Of a stretch of 64,000 bases of DNA, positions 37,062-49,834 are shown in pieces. The notes beneath the pieces are model-generated. The model worked only from the letters and a program-made list of their open reading frames with translations, had not been told where the DNA came from and made no database searches. Origin of the DNA: Stromatinia cepivora (Eukaryota; Ascomycota; Leotiomycetes; Helotiales; Sclerotiniaceae); contig RCTD01000022.1 of NCBI GenBank assembly GCA_014898415.1, positions 558,001 to 622,000 on the forward strand, read 5' to 3'. The position numbers and the translations under genes were made by a program. Every line of letters starts with the position of its first letter. Positions within the stretch are counted from its first letter, which is position 1.

Positions 37062-38796
37062 TTATTTTCTTTTGATCTAATCAAAATGAAATTGTTTTTA
37101 TGAATACAATCTTGTTTGATTCCTAATTATTTATAATTCATTTTTATTGAATATCCTTTTGAATAATGAATTGATTCTTTCGATAAACGCTAGTTTTATA
37201 ACTTTATAATTATAAATAATATAATTATAATCAATTCTATTGTTTTATTCAGATTCGATTTTACAAAAATATTCCTAAATCTTTTTGATCCTTTAATTAC
37301 TTTCAAAATTGATACTCTTTTTATTCTTTTTAAACTTTTTATTATTTTGAAAAAAAATAAATGTAGAATATATTTCTTCTTTAGTTTTTAAGGAAATAGA
37401 ATCCTGAAAGATTAATCCTTTAAAAACATTTCCGAATTGTTTAAATAAAAGATTGGATAATCCGAATTGATTATTCATTTCGATCTATATAATCATAATA
37501 TTTGCTTAAATTAAGAGTATTCTGGTATTAATAATTTATAGAAAAATATTAATAGCGATTTCATTCTATACCTTAATAATCTTATATAAAAGAGCTTTGA
37601 TATAGATTATAATCCAATCCCTATACCATTTGATAGAATCGGTTCTATCGAATAAGGTTTGTATTAGAACAAACCGATATTTTTATAGTATTGCAAACTT
37701 AATAGTAATTATTATAAATGCAAGCTTCTTTTTGAATGTATTAATGATCGTCTTGAATAAAAGAGCTGTAATACTCTAATTGAGAATAGATAATTTCATA
37801 AAATATATTTGATCAATTAACAATTCGATTTATTTGTAAACATCCTGAAAAGCTTTGTGATTCTGTATATATTCTTGTTATCGGTATTGATACTTTAATT
37901 GAAAAGAGGCAAGTTCGAAGGAGATTTCTTAGAAAGTAATTGAAAATGAAACAATAGATCTATTAGAAATAAATCCCAATATATTATTATCAGAATTTTT
38001 CATTTTCATATCTCCATTAGCATTTTCTCTGGATTAAATCGTTACAAGATATTCCAAGAATTCCTTTTGGTATTGAATTTGTTTCTTTTAATTATATTTG
38101 ATTTAAAGATCAATAACAAAAAGTAAAACAAATGGTTTGATTGAAAACCAATCGACCTGAATATAAATAAACTTATTCATTAGATCAGAATTTGAAATGG
38201 ATATCATTGATATAGAAACAAACAAATCGTTCTTTAGATTGATTGAATCCCAGATTTCTTGAATTTGATATTTATTTTTCAAGTATAGATACTATTTTAA
38301 TTATTGAATATAGATTATAAGAAAAAGATTATTTTAATCCTTTGTTATATTGAATAAAGGTAATTAAATTGATATAAATATTGAATTATAAATAAAATAG
38401 GAATAATATTTTAAGAATAATCCTTTGAATACTTAATAATCATCAAATAGAAAATTGTATAGATTTAAGAGCTACTGGGTTTATAATTATTACAGGATAA
38501 TATAATTACAAAGCACTTTCAGGGATCGGGGAATAAATAGTATACATAATTAATAGAATAAAAGAATTGAATGATTTGCCCTTGATTATATGAATCAAGA
38601 GCTGTATATATAAAACAAATGAATAGTTATTTAATTGATATACACCTTAATTAGGCTAGATCTTTATTTATTAGGATATCAGGATCACCTTATCAATTGA
38701 TAGATTGGTAAGGGCTAGTGGATCCTTCATTCCGATTGGAAAGCATACGCTTTGATCCTTCATAAGATACAGGGGATCACAGGGCTTTCCGTGATA

Positions 38797-41294
38797 TAAT
38801 ATTATTAGTTTTAATAGAATTGTATCTATTTTTTTAATATTTAGAGTATATTTATGAATAAGTGAATTCGATTTATTGATATCTAATATTCAATAATGAT
38901 TCAATATAATCAAGAAAGTAAACAGCAAAATCAAAAAACTCCGAATTGAAAAACAAATAATAGATATATTAAATCAATATAATAATCCAAATATAATTTT
39001 AATCTATAAATTATTAATCAATTCAAAGGTATAAATATAAAGAAAAGGAAATAATCGAATTGTCGAATAAATAAGATCATTTATATTATTACGAATTAAG
39101 AGCGAAATCTGTATAATTTAATTATTAAGTAAATTTATAATCTTTCGATTTATAATAGTGAAATTTTATACAATTGAAATAATAATATTAATAAAATCTA
39201 TTGTACAGATAGAATTTATTGTGATAAAACAAATCCCTTAAGAAATATTTTTGAAGAATTTCGAAATTGTTTTTTAGAAGAAATTTAAGATCGTTTTAAA
39301 AAACGTGGTAGAGGTGAATTCTGATATCCTTTAAATAATCATTTTATTAATGAAAATATCATATAGTATAATAAATGCGATACCAATCGAAATTATAATA
39401 ATATATTTTATTAAAGATATAATAGAAGTACTGGATATAGTTATTTATCTTCAAAATAATGAAGAAGAAAATATTATTAGAATCTTTGATGAAAATCTAT
39501 TGATATTTGATATACCTCAAAATCTATCAATCTATAAAGAATTCAAAAAGAAAAAATTAATGATTTAATAGAAAACAGTATATTCAAAATCATATAATAG
39601 ATAGATATATCAAAAGATATATAAATATTTAAATCAAGATTTATCAATAAAATCAAAAACGAAGGTATTGAGAAGGTATTCCCAAAATCAAAGCTTATAG
39701 TTCAAATATAAAATGATACAGAAAAAGGAATAATATTAATATAATTATTTATAATTTAACAAACAAATTAATATTTGATATTAAATATTATAATTATTTT
39801 ACAATTAATTATATAAACAACTTTATATATCAGGAATATTATTCAAATCTATATATAAATAGTATTCAATTTAATATAATTATTTTATATTTAATTATTT
39901 AAAGAAATAGAATTCCCAAAAGGAATATTATTATAAATAATCAAATCATTATATAATATATCAGAAACTGGAAATCATTGATTCGATATTTATTATAATT
40001 ATTATTTCATTGTATTCCAAATGATTTAATTAATTTATAATCTTTATTTAATATATATTAAATAGAAAAATGAAATATTTGGATTAATAGGATTTTAAAC
40101 AAATAATATAATTATTGTAATCAATAAAGCATTTGTAAATAAAGAATAAAAAGAATTCGAAAATATAAAATTTCTTATAAAGAATCGAGAAACTTTATTA
40201 CCCGAGAACCCCCTCAAATTCAATAAAATTATTATTATTCAAATAAACGATAGCTTTATTTATATCAATTAGAAAAGATAATATACAAATTTATAATTCA
40301 TCAAAATATAATTAATCAATATTTATAATACAAAGGGCAAAATTCGAAAAAGTACAATTCTAAAAGATCAATATATTATTTAATATACAAAAAAAGCTTA
40401 TATTTTGATAATATATCAATCAGAAATATCATTTATTCTTTCTTTTATTATCTAAATTATCAACCCCAAAAAGGAAAATACAAAATTAATGAATAAAACA
40501 ATTCAATAATAAATGAATAATTCAATTAAAGGATTGAAATTCGTACCATTCGATTTCGATTCGCTGAAATTAATAATATTCATAAATATATCATTCATTA
40601 ACAATCGAGATCTATCCTTATAAATCAGATATATTATTATATTAATAAACAAAAATAACAAAGCGAATTTAATTCATTAATCATCCATTAAATACAAAAG
40701 AATTATTAAAAGTATATTAACATTGAAACTTTATAATATAATTTTAGGATTCGATATTAGTATAACACTCAAAAGTACTATTGAAGGTATATTACCAAAA
40801 TAAAAAATACCATTAATCATATATACAAATTCGAAATCGCTTTATAATTACCTTACAAAACTAAATTCAATTTGAGAAAAAAGATTGATAATTGATCTAA
40901 TGATTTTATAATAATTATATAAACAAAAGAAGATAATAGAAATCAAATGAATTGATAAAGAATCTAATTCTATTGATATAATAACAAAGGTAAAACTATA
41001 TTAAGCTTTTAGAGATTTTGTAAAAAGTAATATAATCAAGATCAAAATTATAGAATAGATAAAAAGATTAAAATATAATAAAAAGAAAATGATATAAATA
41101 TAGAAATCGAAGAATGAATACAAAACAAGAATTATTATAGGTATATATTCAATCGTCGGATATATAATTATTTTATATATAGATTGATTCGAATAAAGGA
41201 ACAAAATGAAAGCTAGGATTGGAAAGAGTATTCATTTATTGGGTATATATATTCCTAAAGTATATGATATTTCGATTTTAAAAGAAATTATTAA
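38797..41294 (+). other. Copia pol remnant (integrase to RNase H), second copy
   Basis: Parallel to 21374-23860 of copy A and equally dead. Legible pieces include FKSRFINKIKNEGIEKVFPK near 39635-39690 and the RNase H region near 40440. An open run at 39350-39568 is a reverse-transcriptase-side fragment shared with 43714-43956. It ends at the 3' LTR. Confidence 0.65.
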
Positions 41295-41542
41295 TATCAG
41301 AATATGAATTATATATATAATAAGGATGGTAAAGATGATAAAGATGATAAGGATGATAAGGATAATAAGGATAGTAAGGATCATATATGTATTAATACTT
41401 ATATTAATGTTTCGGCATATATTATTATATAGATCTTCATCTTTTATAGATTCTAGTTTTCTAAGCAAATCAAAACATATTAACAAAGAGTTCTATATGT
41501 TCGTTGATAAGCTTCACTTCCCCGTGTACAGTTGTCCCGACA
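41295..41542 (+). repeat. 3' LTR (L6) of the second Copia copy
   Basis: 248 bp with seven 9-bp units. Inner edge mutated (TATCAGAATATG), outer edge intact (CTTCCCCGTGTAC, TTGTCCCGACA). It is followed by ATTCT and then by interior sequence of the outer element from the point equivalent to 15873 in copy A, showing it was inserted into another family member. Confidence 0.85.
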
Positions 41543-44500
41543 ATTCTCAATATATATAATCATATATTAATATATAATCAAATGTATTATCAACTCTTAA
41601 AATCTATAATCGAATTTATCAAAGATCTACAAAGTTCTATCTCTATATACAAAAATCATATTCAAATAAAAACGAAATATTTTATATAAATCGAATATAT
41701 AATCAAAAGAATCCTAAATATAATTGTAAATATAAATTTAATTAATGATTCTTTATTCGATTAAAAAGAATTAAAAAATACTTTATTTATAAGAAGGAAA
41801 ACTATTGATTAAATAAATATATAAAAATTGAACAAACTGAATTGAAATATAAATATAAGAAACTATTCAAAGATAATAATAAAAACTTCGGATTATATTT
41901 TGAACAATATATTATCGAATATAAAAAAATTTTATTGGATATCGATATTGACAAAGAATTTATAATATATATTTAAAATAATCTAAAGAAGGATATAAAG
42001 GATAATAATTCAAAATATATTTGGATCTTATCCTATAGATTAATTAATAGAAAGAAAATTGTAATAAATTTATTCAATAAAATAATAATATATACTCTAA
42101 TTAATTTTATCAATAAATTAATTAATAAAATTGAAGAATATAAAGTTTTCTTTTCGAAATATAATAATAGAAAGTTTTAGAATATCATTATCGATATAAA
42201 AATATTCCAATAATTTATAATAGAATTCAAACAATATTAAATATATCAAAAGGATATCAAAAATATCAAATTGAATATAAATAAAACAAGAATTGCAAAA
42301 ATGATATTCGGAATCGGAAAGACCGAATCGATCAAATCGATTCAATTGAATTTATCCTTAGGATCTATCGAATTCTATATTATAAAATTAGAAATATTAT
42401 TTTTATTATTATTATAGAATATAAATCAATTTAGAGTATATTATAATAATATTATCAATATATTTGTATTATCAATTACAAATCATTTTTGTATTTATAA
42501 ATTCAAATATACAATATTATTCTGGAATATGAAAATCCAGTAATTTATATAAATATTTATCAATATAAACGATTATTATTTAATCGAATCAGAAATATAA
42601 AGATTGTATTATCGTTTTGATCACTTTTTTGTAAATAGATTTTATCGAGTTTTCCGATATACAGATTATACAGATATTATCTAAAAAGATCTCAAAAGAT
42701 TTATAAAATTCTGCGAATATTATCAAATATATAGAAAATCCTTAAGCAGATTCAAATTCAATTTTTACAATAATATTGAATTTAATCATTTAATTATAAT
42801 CGATATTATATATATTAACAATAAACTAAGATTATATATTATCGATAAAGAAATCAGATTTCAAGTAATACAATAATTTGATAATATCAATATAAAGTAT
42901 ATATAAAATAAATTGAGGATATACTAAATGGATATATATCTAGGCCCATCAGATTATATCATTCATAATACTGGAAAAAACTTTATAAATAAAGAATTCA
43001 AATAATATACTGAAACGATAACAATCATTATGAAAAGTATACCTATCAAAGTATATTGATTAATCAAGATGATCGAATACTATTATCAAATCATTCAATA
43101 TATATATAATATTATCAAAGAGGAATTCAAGGATATTAGAATAATAAAAAAATCAATATTACAAATGATAATGAAAATAATCAATAATATTATTGGCTTT
43201 AATAAAATCATATCTATTCTTTTAATATTCAAAATATATTTATAAATAAGCGAATTCAATTTATTAGTATCTAATATTCAATAACGATTCAATGTAATTA
43301 AAAAAGCAAATAATAAGATCAAAAGGTTTTGAATTGAAAAATAAATAACAGATGCATTAAATCAATATAACAATCCAAATACAATTCCAATTTATGAACT
43401 ATTAATCAATTCAAAGATATAAATATAAAGAAAAAGAAACAACCAAATTATCGGATGAACAGGATTATTTATACTATTACAAATCAAGGGCGAAATCTAT
43501 ATAATTCAATTATCAAATAGATCTATAATCTTTCGATTTATAACAATAAAATCTTATACAATTGAAACAGTAATATCAATAAAACCTATTATACAAACAA
43601 AATCTACTACGACAAAACAAATCCTTCAAGAAACATTTTTAAAGGATTTCGAAATTGTTTTTTAAAAGAAATTTAAAATTGTTTTAAAAAATATAACAGA
43701 AACAAATCCTAATATGCTTCAAGTAATCGTTTTATTAATAAGAACATTATACAATACAATAAATATAATACTAATCGAAATTATAATAATATATTTTACT
43801 AAAAATATAATAGAAATATTAAATATAACTATTTATTTTCAAAACGATAAAAAAGAAAACATTATTGATATTTTCAACAAAAACCTACTGATATCCGATA
43901 TATCTCAAAATTTATTGGTTTATAAAGAATCAAAAAAAAAGAAATTAATGGTTTAATAGAAAACAATATATTCGAAATCATATAATAGATAGATATACCA
44001 AAAAATACATAAATATTCAAATCAAGATTTATCAATAAGATCAAAAACGAAAATATTAAAAAGGTATTCCCAAAATCGAAGTTTATAATTCAGATATAGA
44101 ATAATACAAAAAAAGAAACAATATTAATATAATCATCTATAATTTAACAAACAAATCAATATTTGATATTAAATATCATAATTATTTTGCAATTAATTAT
44201 ATGAACAATTTTGTATATCAGGGATATTACTTAAATCTATATACAAACAGCATCCAATCTGGTATAATTATTCTACATCCTATTATCTAAAGAAATAGAA
44301 TTCCCAAAAGGAACATTACTACAAATAATCAAACCATTATATAATATACCAAAAACTAGAAATCATTAGTTCAGTATTTACTACAATCATCACCTTATTA
44401 TACTCTAAATAATCCAATCAATCTATAATCCCTATCTAATATATATCAAACAGAAAAACGAAATATTTGAATTAATAAAATTTTAAATAGATAATACTAT

Positions 44501-45684
44501 TATTATAACTAACAAAGCATTCATAAATAGAAAACAAAAAGAATTCAAAAATATAAAGTTTCTTATAAAAGATTGAAAAACCTTATTATCCGAAAACTTC
44601 TTCAAATTCAATGGAATTATCATTATCTAAACAAATAATAATTTTATTTACATCAATCAGGAAAAACAATATACAAATCTATAATTCATTAAAATATAAT
44701 TAATCAATATTCATAATATAAAGAACAAAATTCGAAAAAATATAATTCCAAAGAATTAATATACTACTCAATATACAAAAGAAGTCCACATTTCGATAAT
44801 ATATTAATTAAAAGTATTATTTGCTTTTTCTTTTGTTACCCAAATTATCAACCCCAAAAAAGAAAATACAAAATTAATAAATAAAATAATTCAATAATAA
44901 ATAGACAATTCAATTAAAAGATTGAAATTCATATTATTCGATTTCGATTCGCTAAAACTAATAGTATTTACAAATATATTATTCGCTAATAATCGAAATC
45001 TATCCTTGCAAATCGAATATATTATTATATTAATAAATAAAAACAACAAAACAAATCTAATTCATTGATCATTTATTAAATACAAAAAAATTATTAGAAA
45101 TATACTAGCATCGGAATTTTACAGTATAACCTTAGGATTCAATATTAATATAATATTCAAAAGCATTATCGGAAATATATTATCAAAGTAGAAAGTATTA
45201 TTAATTATATATACAGATTCGAAATCATTTTACAATTACTTTATAAAATTAGGTTCAATTCGAAAAAAAAAGATTGATAATTAATCTAATGGTTTTATAG
45301 CAATTATATAAATAAAAAGAGATAATGAAAATCAAATAGATTAATAAAGAATCTAACTTTATTAACATAATAATAAAGATAAAACTATATCAGGTTCTTA
45401 AAGATCTTATAAAGAATAATACAATCAAAATCAAAATCACAAAATAAATAAAGAGATTAGAATATAATGAAAAGAAAATAATATAAATATAAGAATCGAA
45501 GAACAAATACAAAACAAAAGTTATTATGGATATATATCCAGTTCATCGAATATATGATCATTTCATATATAGATTGATTTGAAAAAAGGAATAAAACGAG
45601 AGTTAGGATTGGGAAGAATACTTACTTGCCAGATATACATATTCCTGGAGTATACGATACTTCAACTTTAAGAGAAATTGCCAG
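41543..45684 (+). other. Copia pol remnant (protease to RNase H), outer element
   Basis: Parallel to 19416-23861 of copy A without the solo LTR. Protease-region words at about 42301-42420 (MIFGIGKTESIKSIQLNLS) and RT-entry words at about 44020-44080 are legible. All frames are closed; the longest open piece is 43714-43956. Confidence 0.65.
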
Positions 45685-45888
45685 TATCGGAATATGAATT
45701 ACATGTATAATAAGGATGATAAGGATCATATACGTATTAGTACTTGTACTAATACCTCGGTATGCATTATTATATAATTCTTCACCTTCTATAGATTCTA
45801 GCTCTTTAGGCAAATCAAAACGTATTAACAAAGAAGTTCTATACGTTCGTTGATAAGCTTCACTTCCCCGTGTACAGTTGTCCCGACA
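45685..45888 (+). repeat. 3' LTR (L7) of the outer Copia element
   Basis: 204 bp with two 9-bp units and one extra base at 45831-45840. Inner edge TATCGGAATATG, outer edge TTGTCCCGACA intact. The following AATCT pairs with GATCT before 11291. Confidence 0.82.
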
Positions 45889-46381
45889 AATCTTCTCTTT
45901 GTAGAATAAGATTTTATAATATAGATTATACTATGTTTATTCTAATATTGCAGAAATCTTATTATAAACAATATTCTGAACTAATTAATCCTCGATATAA
46001 TCTCAATTATAAGCTTCATTTTTCCAATATACAAAAACTGTGGATCAAGCTTTTTGTAAGGTTATATAATCTATCTTTTATATTAATCTATCAATTTATA
46101 ATCAATTCTGCTAATATCAACGTTTTATATCCGATCTATAGGATACTCAAAAGAATCTATAATATTATCATTTTCATATAGATCGTTATCTATTATAATT
46201 ATGTTTAACAGAAATCGATCTTTTTCGTTATAAATCAGGTTAGATATAGATATATAATATATATTGATCTCAAAAATTCATCGAAATCTTTATTCCAATG
46301 TATAATATAATAGTACAATTAAATAGAAACTGATTATATTATTATAAAGTATTTCTTCCATTGATTAGATTATATTATATA
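45889..46381. other. Gene-free AT-rich segment between two large elements
   Basis: This should be the right-hand continuation of the sequence that ended at 11290 before the nest formed. No coding sequence, RNA gene or known repeat was recognised. The last five bases (ATATA) are the left target copy of the Gypsy element. Confidence 0.5.
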
Positions 46382-46702
46382 TGTAACGCACAAAAGCCGT
46401 AGTAGAGCTGAATAAACAGGGTCAATTATGTTCTTTAGAATCTACAATTGAAGAACTATGATTTGTAAGGAGCGATTAGATATATATATATAAATACCCA
46501 TTTGTAGGTTGCAGAATTATGTGTAAGTGTTATTAGGATTACCATTTTATTATACTAAATTATATGATTCGTAATGTATGTATACAAATGATCAATTTAT
46601 AAATTGATATGAGAGATAAAAGGTATTATATAATTAGTCTCCTGTAGTTTATGATTCGTGATACTATTCTTCTCTTCGGAAAAACTCGCTCTTAAACGTT
46701 TC

Positions 46703-48912
46703 TGTTACGAACCTCAACTACGAAACTAAGGCTAGCCGAAAGCGGGCCGAATTGTACGCTAGTTTGAAGAGTTTTTATCTATATAGAGGGGAATTCTTCA
46801 ATATCATTTAGAAGAAGTAATGAAAAGTCTTGATTCTAAACCCAAACCTATTGTTATTCGAAATTAATCGATTCTTTGTTGTAATTTTTACAATTCTTTT
46901 TATTCATTCTTGAAAACAACTCGTCGATTAATTTTGGGAATAACCTTATTTTTTTTGATTCATTTGAATCTTCGAAAAACCTTCGAAATTTATCTCCAAA
47001 ATATATATGAATTGGGTTTAGAAATAACTCTTCGAAAACCCTTCGGAATATTGTCGAAAACCTTCGAAAACCCTTCGAAATTCATTTTCGAAATTTACCT
47101 TCAAAATACATACGAATTTGATCTCAAAATGAACTTTCGAAAACTCTTCGGAATATTATCGAAAACCTACCAAAAATACTACGAAAAACCTTCGAATCAA
47201 GAAAATCAAGAAAAACAAGAAGAAGGAATTGAAAAGATTTATTCGAAAGATATGAATATGATATACAAACCGAACCCTACCCTATTTTACGAAATTCGAA
47301 AGCGAATCCTTAAATCATACAAATCATTCAAACAAAAGGACGAAAAAACGAAAGTATATGGAAAAAAACCTTCGAAACCCCATCGGAAAAGTTGAAGATA
47401 TTGAAGTTGAAGATATTGAAGTTGAAGATATTGAAGTTGAAATGATGATAATGAAGCCTTTGGTACTACCCTTGAGAAGTACAATAAGTGGATTTATAAT
47501 AATGATGATAAAGTTTTTGATATTATTTATAAAAAGTATAATGGTATTATCTTTAAGGAATACAATAAACGAATTTATATACGATACTAGCCACATTTTT
47601 ATTTCAAATAGAACCCTAACGGAATACTTGAAATCTCTTCCCTTTGATGGAATACCAGGCCTTTTCCAAAAGGAGGGGTAAAACTAGCCCTTATATGATT
47701 CTAAAGGATTACTGGTGAAAACTGATTATAAACAATTGGATCCACATCGGAAAGCTAGCATATTAGCTGAAGACGAAATAGTATTTATACTGGAGTCATC
47801 ATTTTCTTGATACAAATTTAATAATATTAAGAAATATAATATATTTATGTTTCAGGTTTCAAAAGAAAAAGCAAGTTGAAAACCCCCCCCCTTTTATTAT
47901 TTACCGAACTTACAGGATCATTGAAATCGATGAGGACGTCGATCCAAAAAAGGGAGGCATTAATATCCCCTACTTATTGAATCGAAAGCATACTAAACCA
48001 AAAGTATACCGAATTTGAATTGAAAGCATACCAAATCGAAAGCATACTAAATCGAAAGCATACCGAATCCAAATCGAAAGTATACCGAATCCGAATCAAA
48101 AGTATACCGAATCCAAACCAAAAGTATACCGAATCCAAATCGAAAGCATACCGAATCCGAATCGAAAGCATACCTATCGAAATCGTATCGAAATCGTACC
48201 AAAATCGAATTGAAAGTGGATCGAAAATGAATATACATACAGGGGTTTTTAAGTGATATTGAAGAGTTTTCAAAGAAATGAGAATGCTGAACTTCATAAA
48301 ATGAAGATGTAGGCATTATAATTTCATTATTGGAGGAATTATTATGGATTTAGTCGTTGTATGGAGTTCTCCATTGGAGTTTCAGCTCGGCCGACTATTA
48401 TAGAGTTAGGAATGGAGGAATTAGAAGAATTGAAAGGATTTCGATGGATCTACGATGATTTTACGAAAAAGCATACAACACAATATCGATGGTTCTACGA
48501 AAAGGCATACAATACAATATCGATGGTTCTACGAAAAGGCATACAATATAATATCGATGGTTCTGCGAAAGGGCATACAATACAATATCGATGGATCTAC
48601 GATGGTTTCACGAAAAGGCATACAATACAACATCGAATGATATTGGTTTCGATTGGATATTTCAACTTAAATGGTTTCACTTCAAAAGCTTTCGAGGACG
48701 AAAGCTTCGGAAGGGAAGGCTCTGTTACGAACCTCAACTACGAAACTAAGGCTAGCCGAAAGCGGGCCGAATTGTACGCTAGTTTGAAGAGTTTTCATCT
48801 ATATAGAGGGGAATTCTTCAATACCATTTAGAAGAAGTAATGAAAAGTCTTGATTCTAAACCCAAACCTACTGTTATTCGAAATTAACCGATTCTTTGCT
48901 GTGATTCTCACA
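46703..48912 (+). mobile_element. TRIM-like non-autonomous LTR element nested in the Gypsy element
   Basis: Two 190-bp LTRs (46703-46892 and 48723-48912) starting TGTTACGAACC, with perfect target duplication GTTTC (46698-46702 and 48913-48917). Total 2,210 bp. Before the right LTR the plus strand reads TTCGAGGACGAA and a purine tract, GGAAGGGAAGG, the usual 3' border of fungal Gypsy elements, which sets the orientation. It has no gag or pol. The inside is largely tandem arrays: Phe-Glu-coding CGAAAACCCTTCGAAAT words (about 46970-47180), three copies of AAGTTGAAGATATTG (about 47391-47440), a roughly 22-bp unit with AATCGAAAGYATACCGAAT (about 47985-48200), and a roughly 34-bp unit with GGCATACAATACAATATCG (about 48470-48640). 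A 161-codon plus frame at 46910-47395 starts at TTG and is made of these repeats. Confidence 0.9.
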
Positions 48913-49834
48913 GTTTCACTCCTTTGTTTCATTGCTATTTCATCGGAAACCAGGTTTTGTAAAGGTTTATGAGCTTTAAATCACTTAGATTGGTCATTTT
49001 GGTTGATTTGATCAATTTACTAGAAATTGATCAAATTGATCAAATTAATCGACCAAATTGACCAAAATGACGAATGAATTGATCAAATCGACCAAATCGT
49101 TTATCAATTAGTTAAATTAATATTGATTTGTATTCTTTTTGATTTGGGGAATCTCTGAAAGGAAAAAGCTTTAATAGAAAAGGGAAGGAGGTTGAATTAT
49201 AGTATAATGATAATAGATGGTTAATATGGTCAATTCCGAAATCGATCAAGTTAATCGACCAAATTGATCAAATTGATCAAATCAACCAAATTGAATCAAA
49301 TTGAATGAAATCGATAGGGGTGACGTTACATTTCGTTTTTATCATGTTCAAGCTTTTTTTTGTATAATTTTTTTGAAATGATTATAGGTATATATTGTCT
49401 TTGTATTATCTTAGTAATAATAATTCGTCTATTGTATAGAATTCGGATCATATATATATATACGATCAAATTCCTTCGAATTTGTATAAGTTTTTGATTT
49501 TTTCATGATTGTATATGCATGCATTATTATAAAATCATAATATCTAATCTGTTGTATTGAAGAATACTTTTCTTTCCCTTAGTTTTATAGGTGAATTGTC
49601 ATTTATATGATTATAATTATCCTTTTTGTTTTTATAAAGTTTTATTTAATCGATTAATCGATTAGGAGGATCAGGCAATATTGAATTAGCCAGATGAAAA
49701 TCGTGCAAAAGATACAATGATATTTTAAGATCGGAAACAGAATACCAGATAAGATCGGTATTGTTATTAAGCTATAAGATTCTGTATAATAGGGTTTTTC
49801 ATATTTTCTTTACTACTAGAACCCTCTTCACTTC

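Larger units (their letters stand above)
30527..38796 (-). mobile_element. Full-length second-family Ty1/Copia element
   Basis: 309-bp LTRs at 30527-30835 and 38488-38796, with ends TGTCACGG / CCGTGACA mutated to TATCAC or TATTAC and GTGATA. Perfect target duplication TAATA (30522-30526 and 38797-38801). Total 8,270 bp. Coding order on the minus strand puts the 5' LTR on the right, then protease (37061-36675), linker (35384-34896) and the remainder. Just inside the 5' LTR the minus strand reads TTATAAACCCAGTA, the RIP-altered form of TTATGAGCCCAGTA, which is complementary to the anticodon arm of initiator tRNA-Met; such half-tRNA priming is known for Copia-type elements. It is inserted in the integrase region of the other Copia family. 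The 1-2790 fragment and the solo LTR at 20688 are relatives. Confidence 0.88.
11291..45888 (+). mobile_element. Outer Ty1/Copia element hosting a 34.6-kb transposon nest
   Basis: Bounded by a 5' LTR at 11291-11511 (L1) and a 3' LTR at 45685-45888 (L7). LTRs of this family open TGTCGGAATATG and close TTGTCCCGACA. The flanking 5-mers are GATCT on the left and AATCT on the right, one transition apart, as expected of a duplicated target with one later mutation. Everything between is family interior plus younger insertions: a second copy entering at about 41294/41543 (3' LTR 41295-41542), then the elements listed below. The internal 5' LTR expected for the second copy is absent, so recombination has probably merged the left arms. 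All coding capacity is destroyed by stops. Confidence 0.75.

Noticed and set aside
47985..48640. Regularly spaced repeats resembling a CRISPR array
   Set aside because: The units are contiguous tandem repeats without unique spacers, inside an LTR element of a eukaryote.
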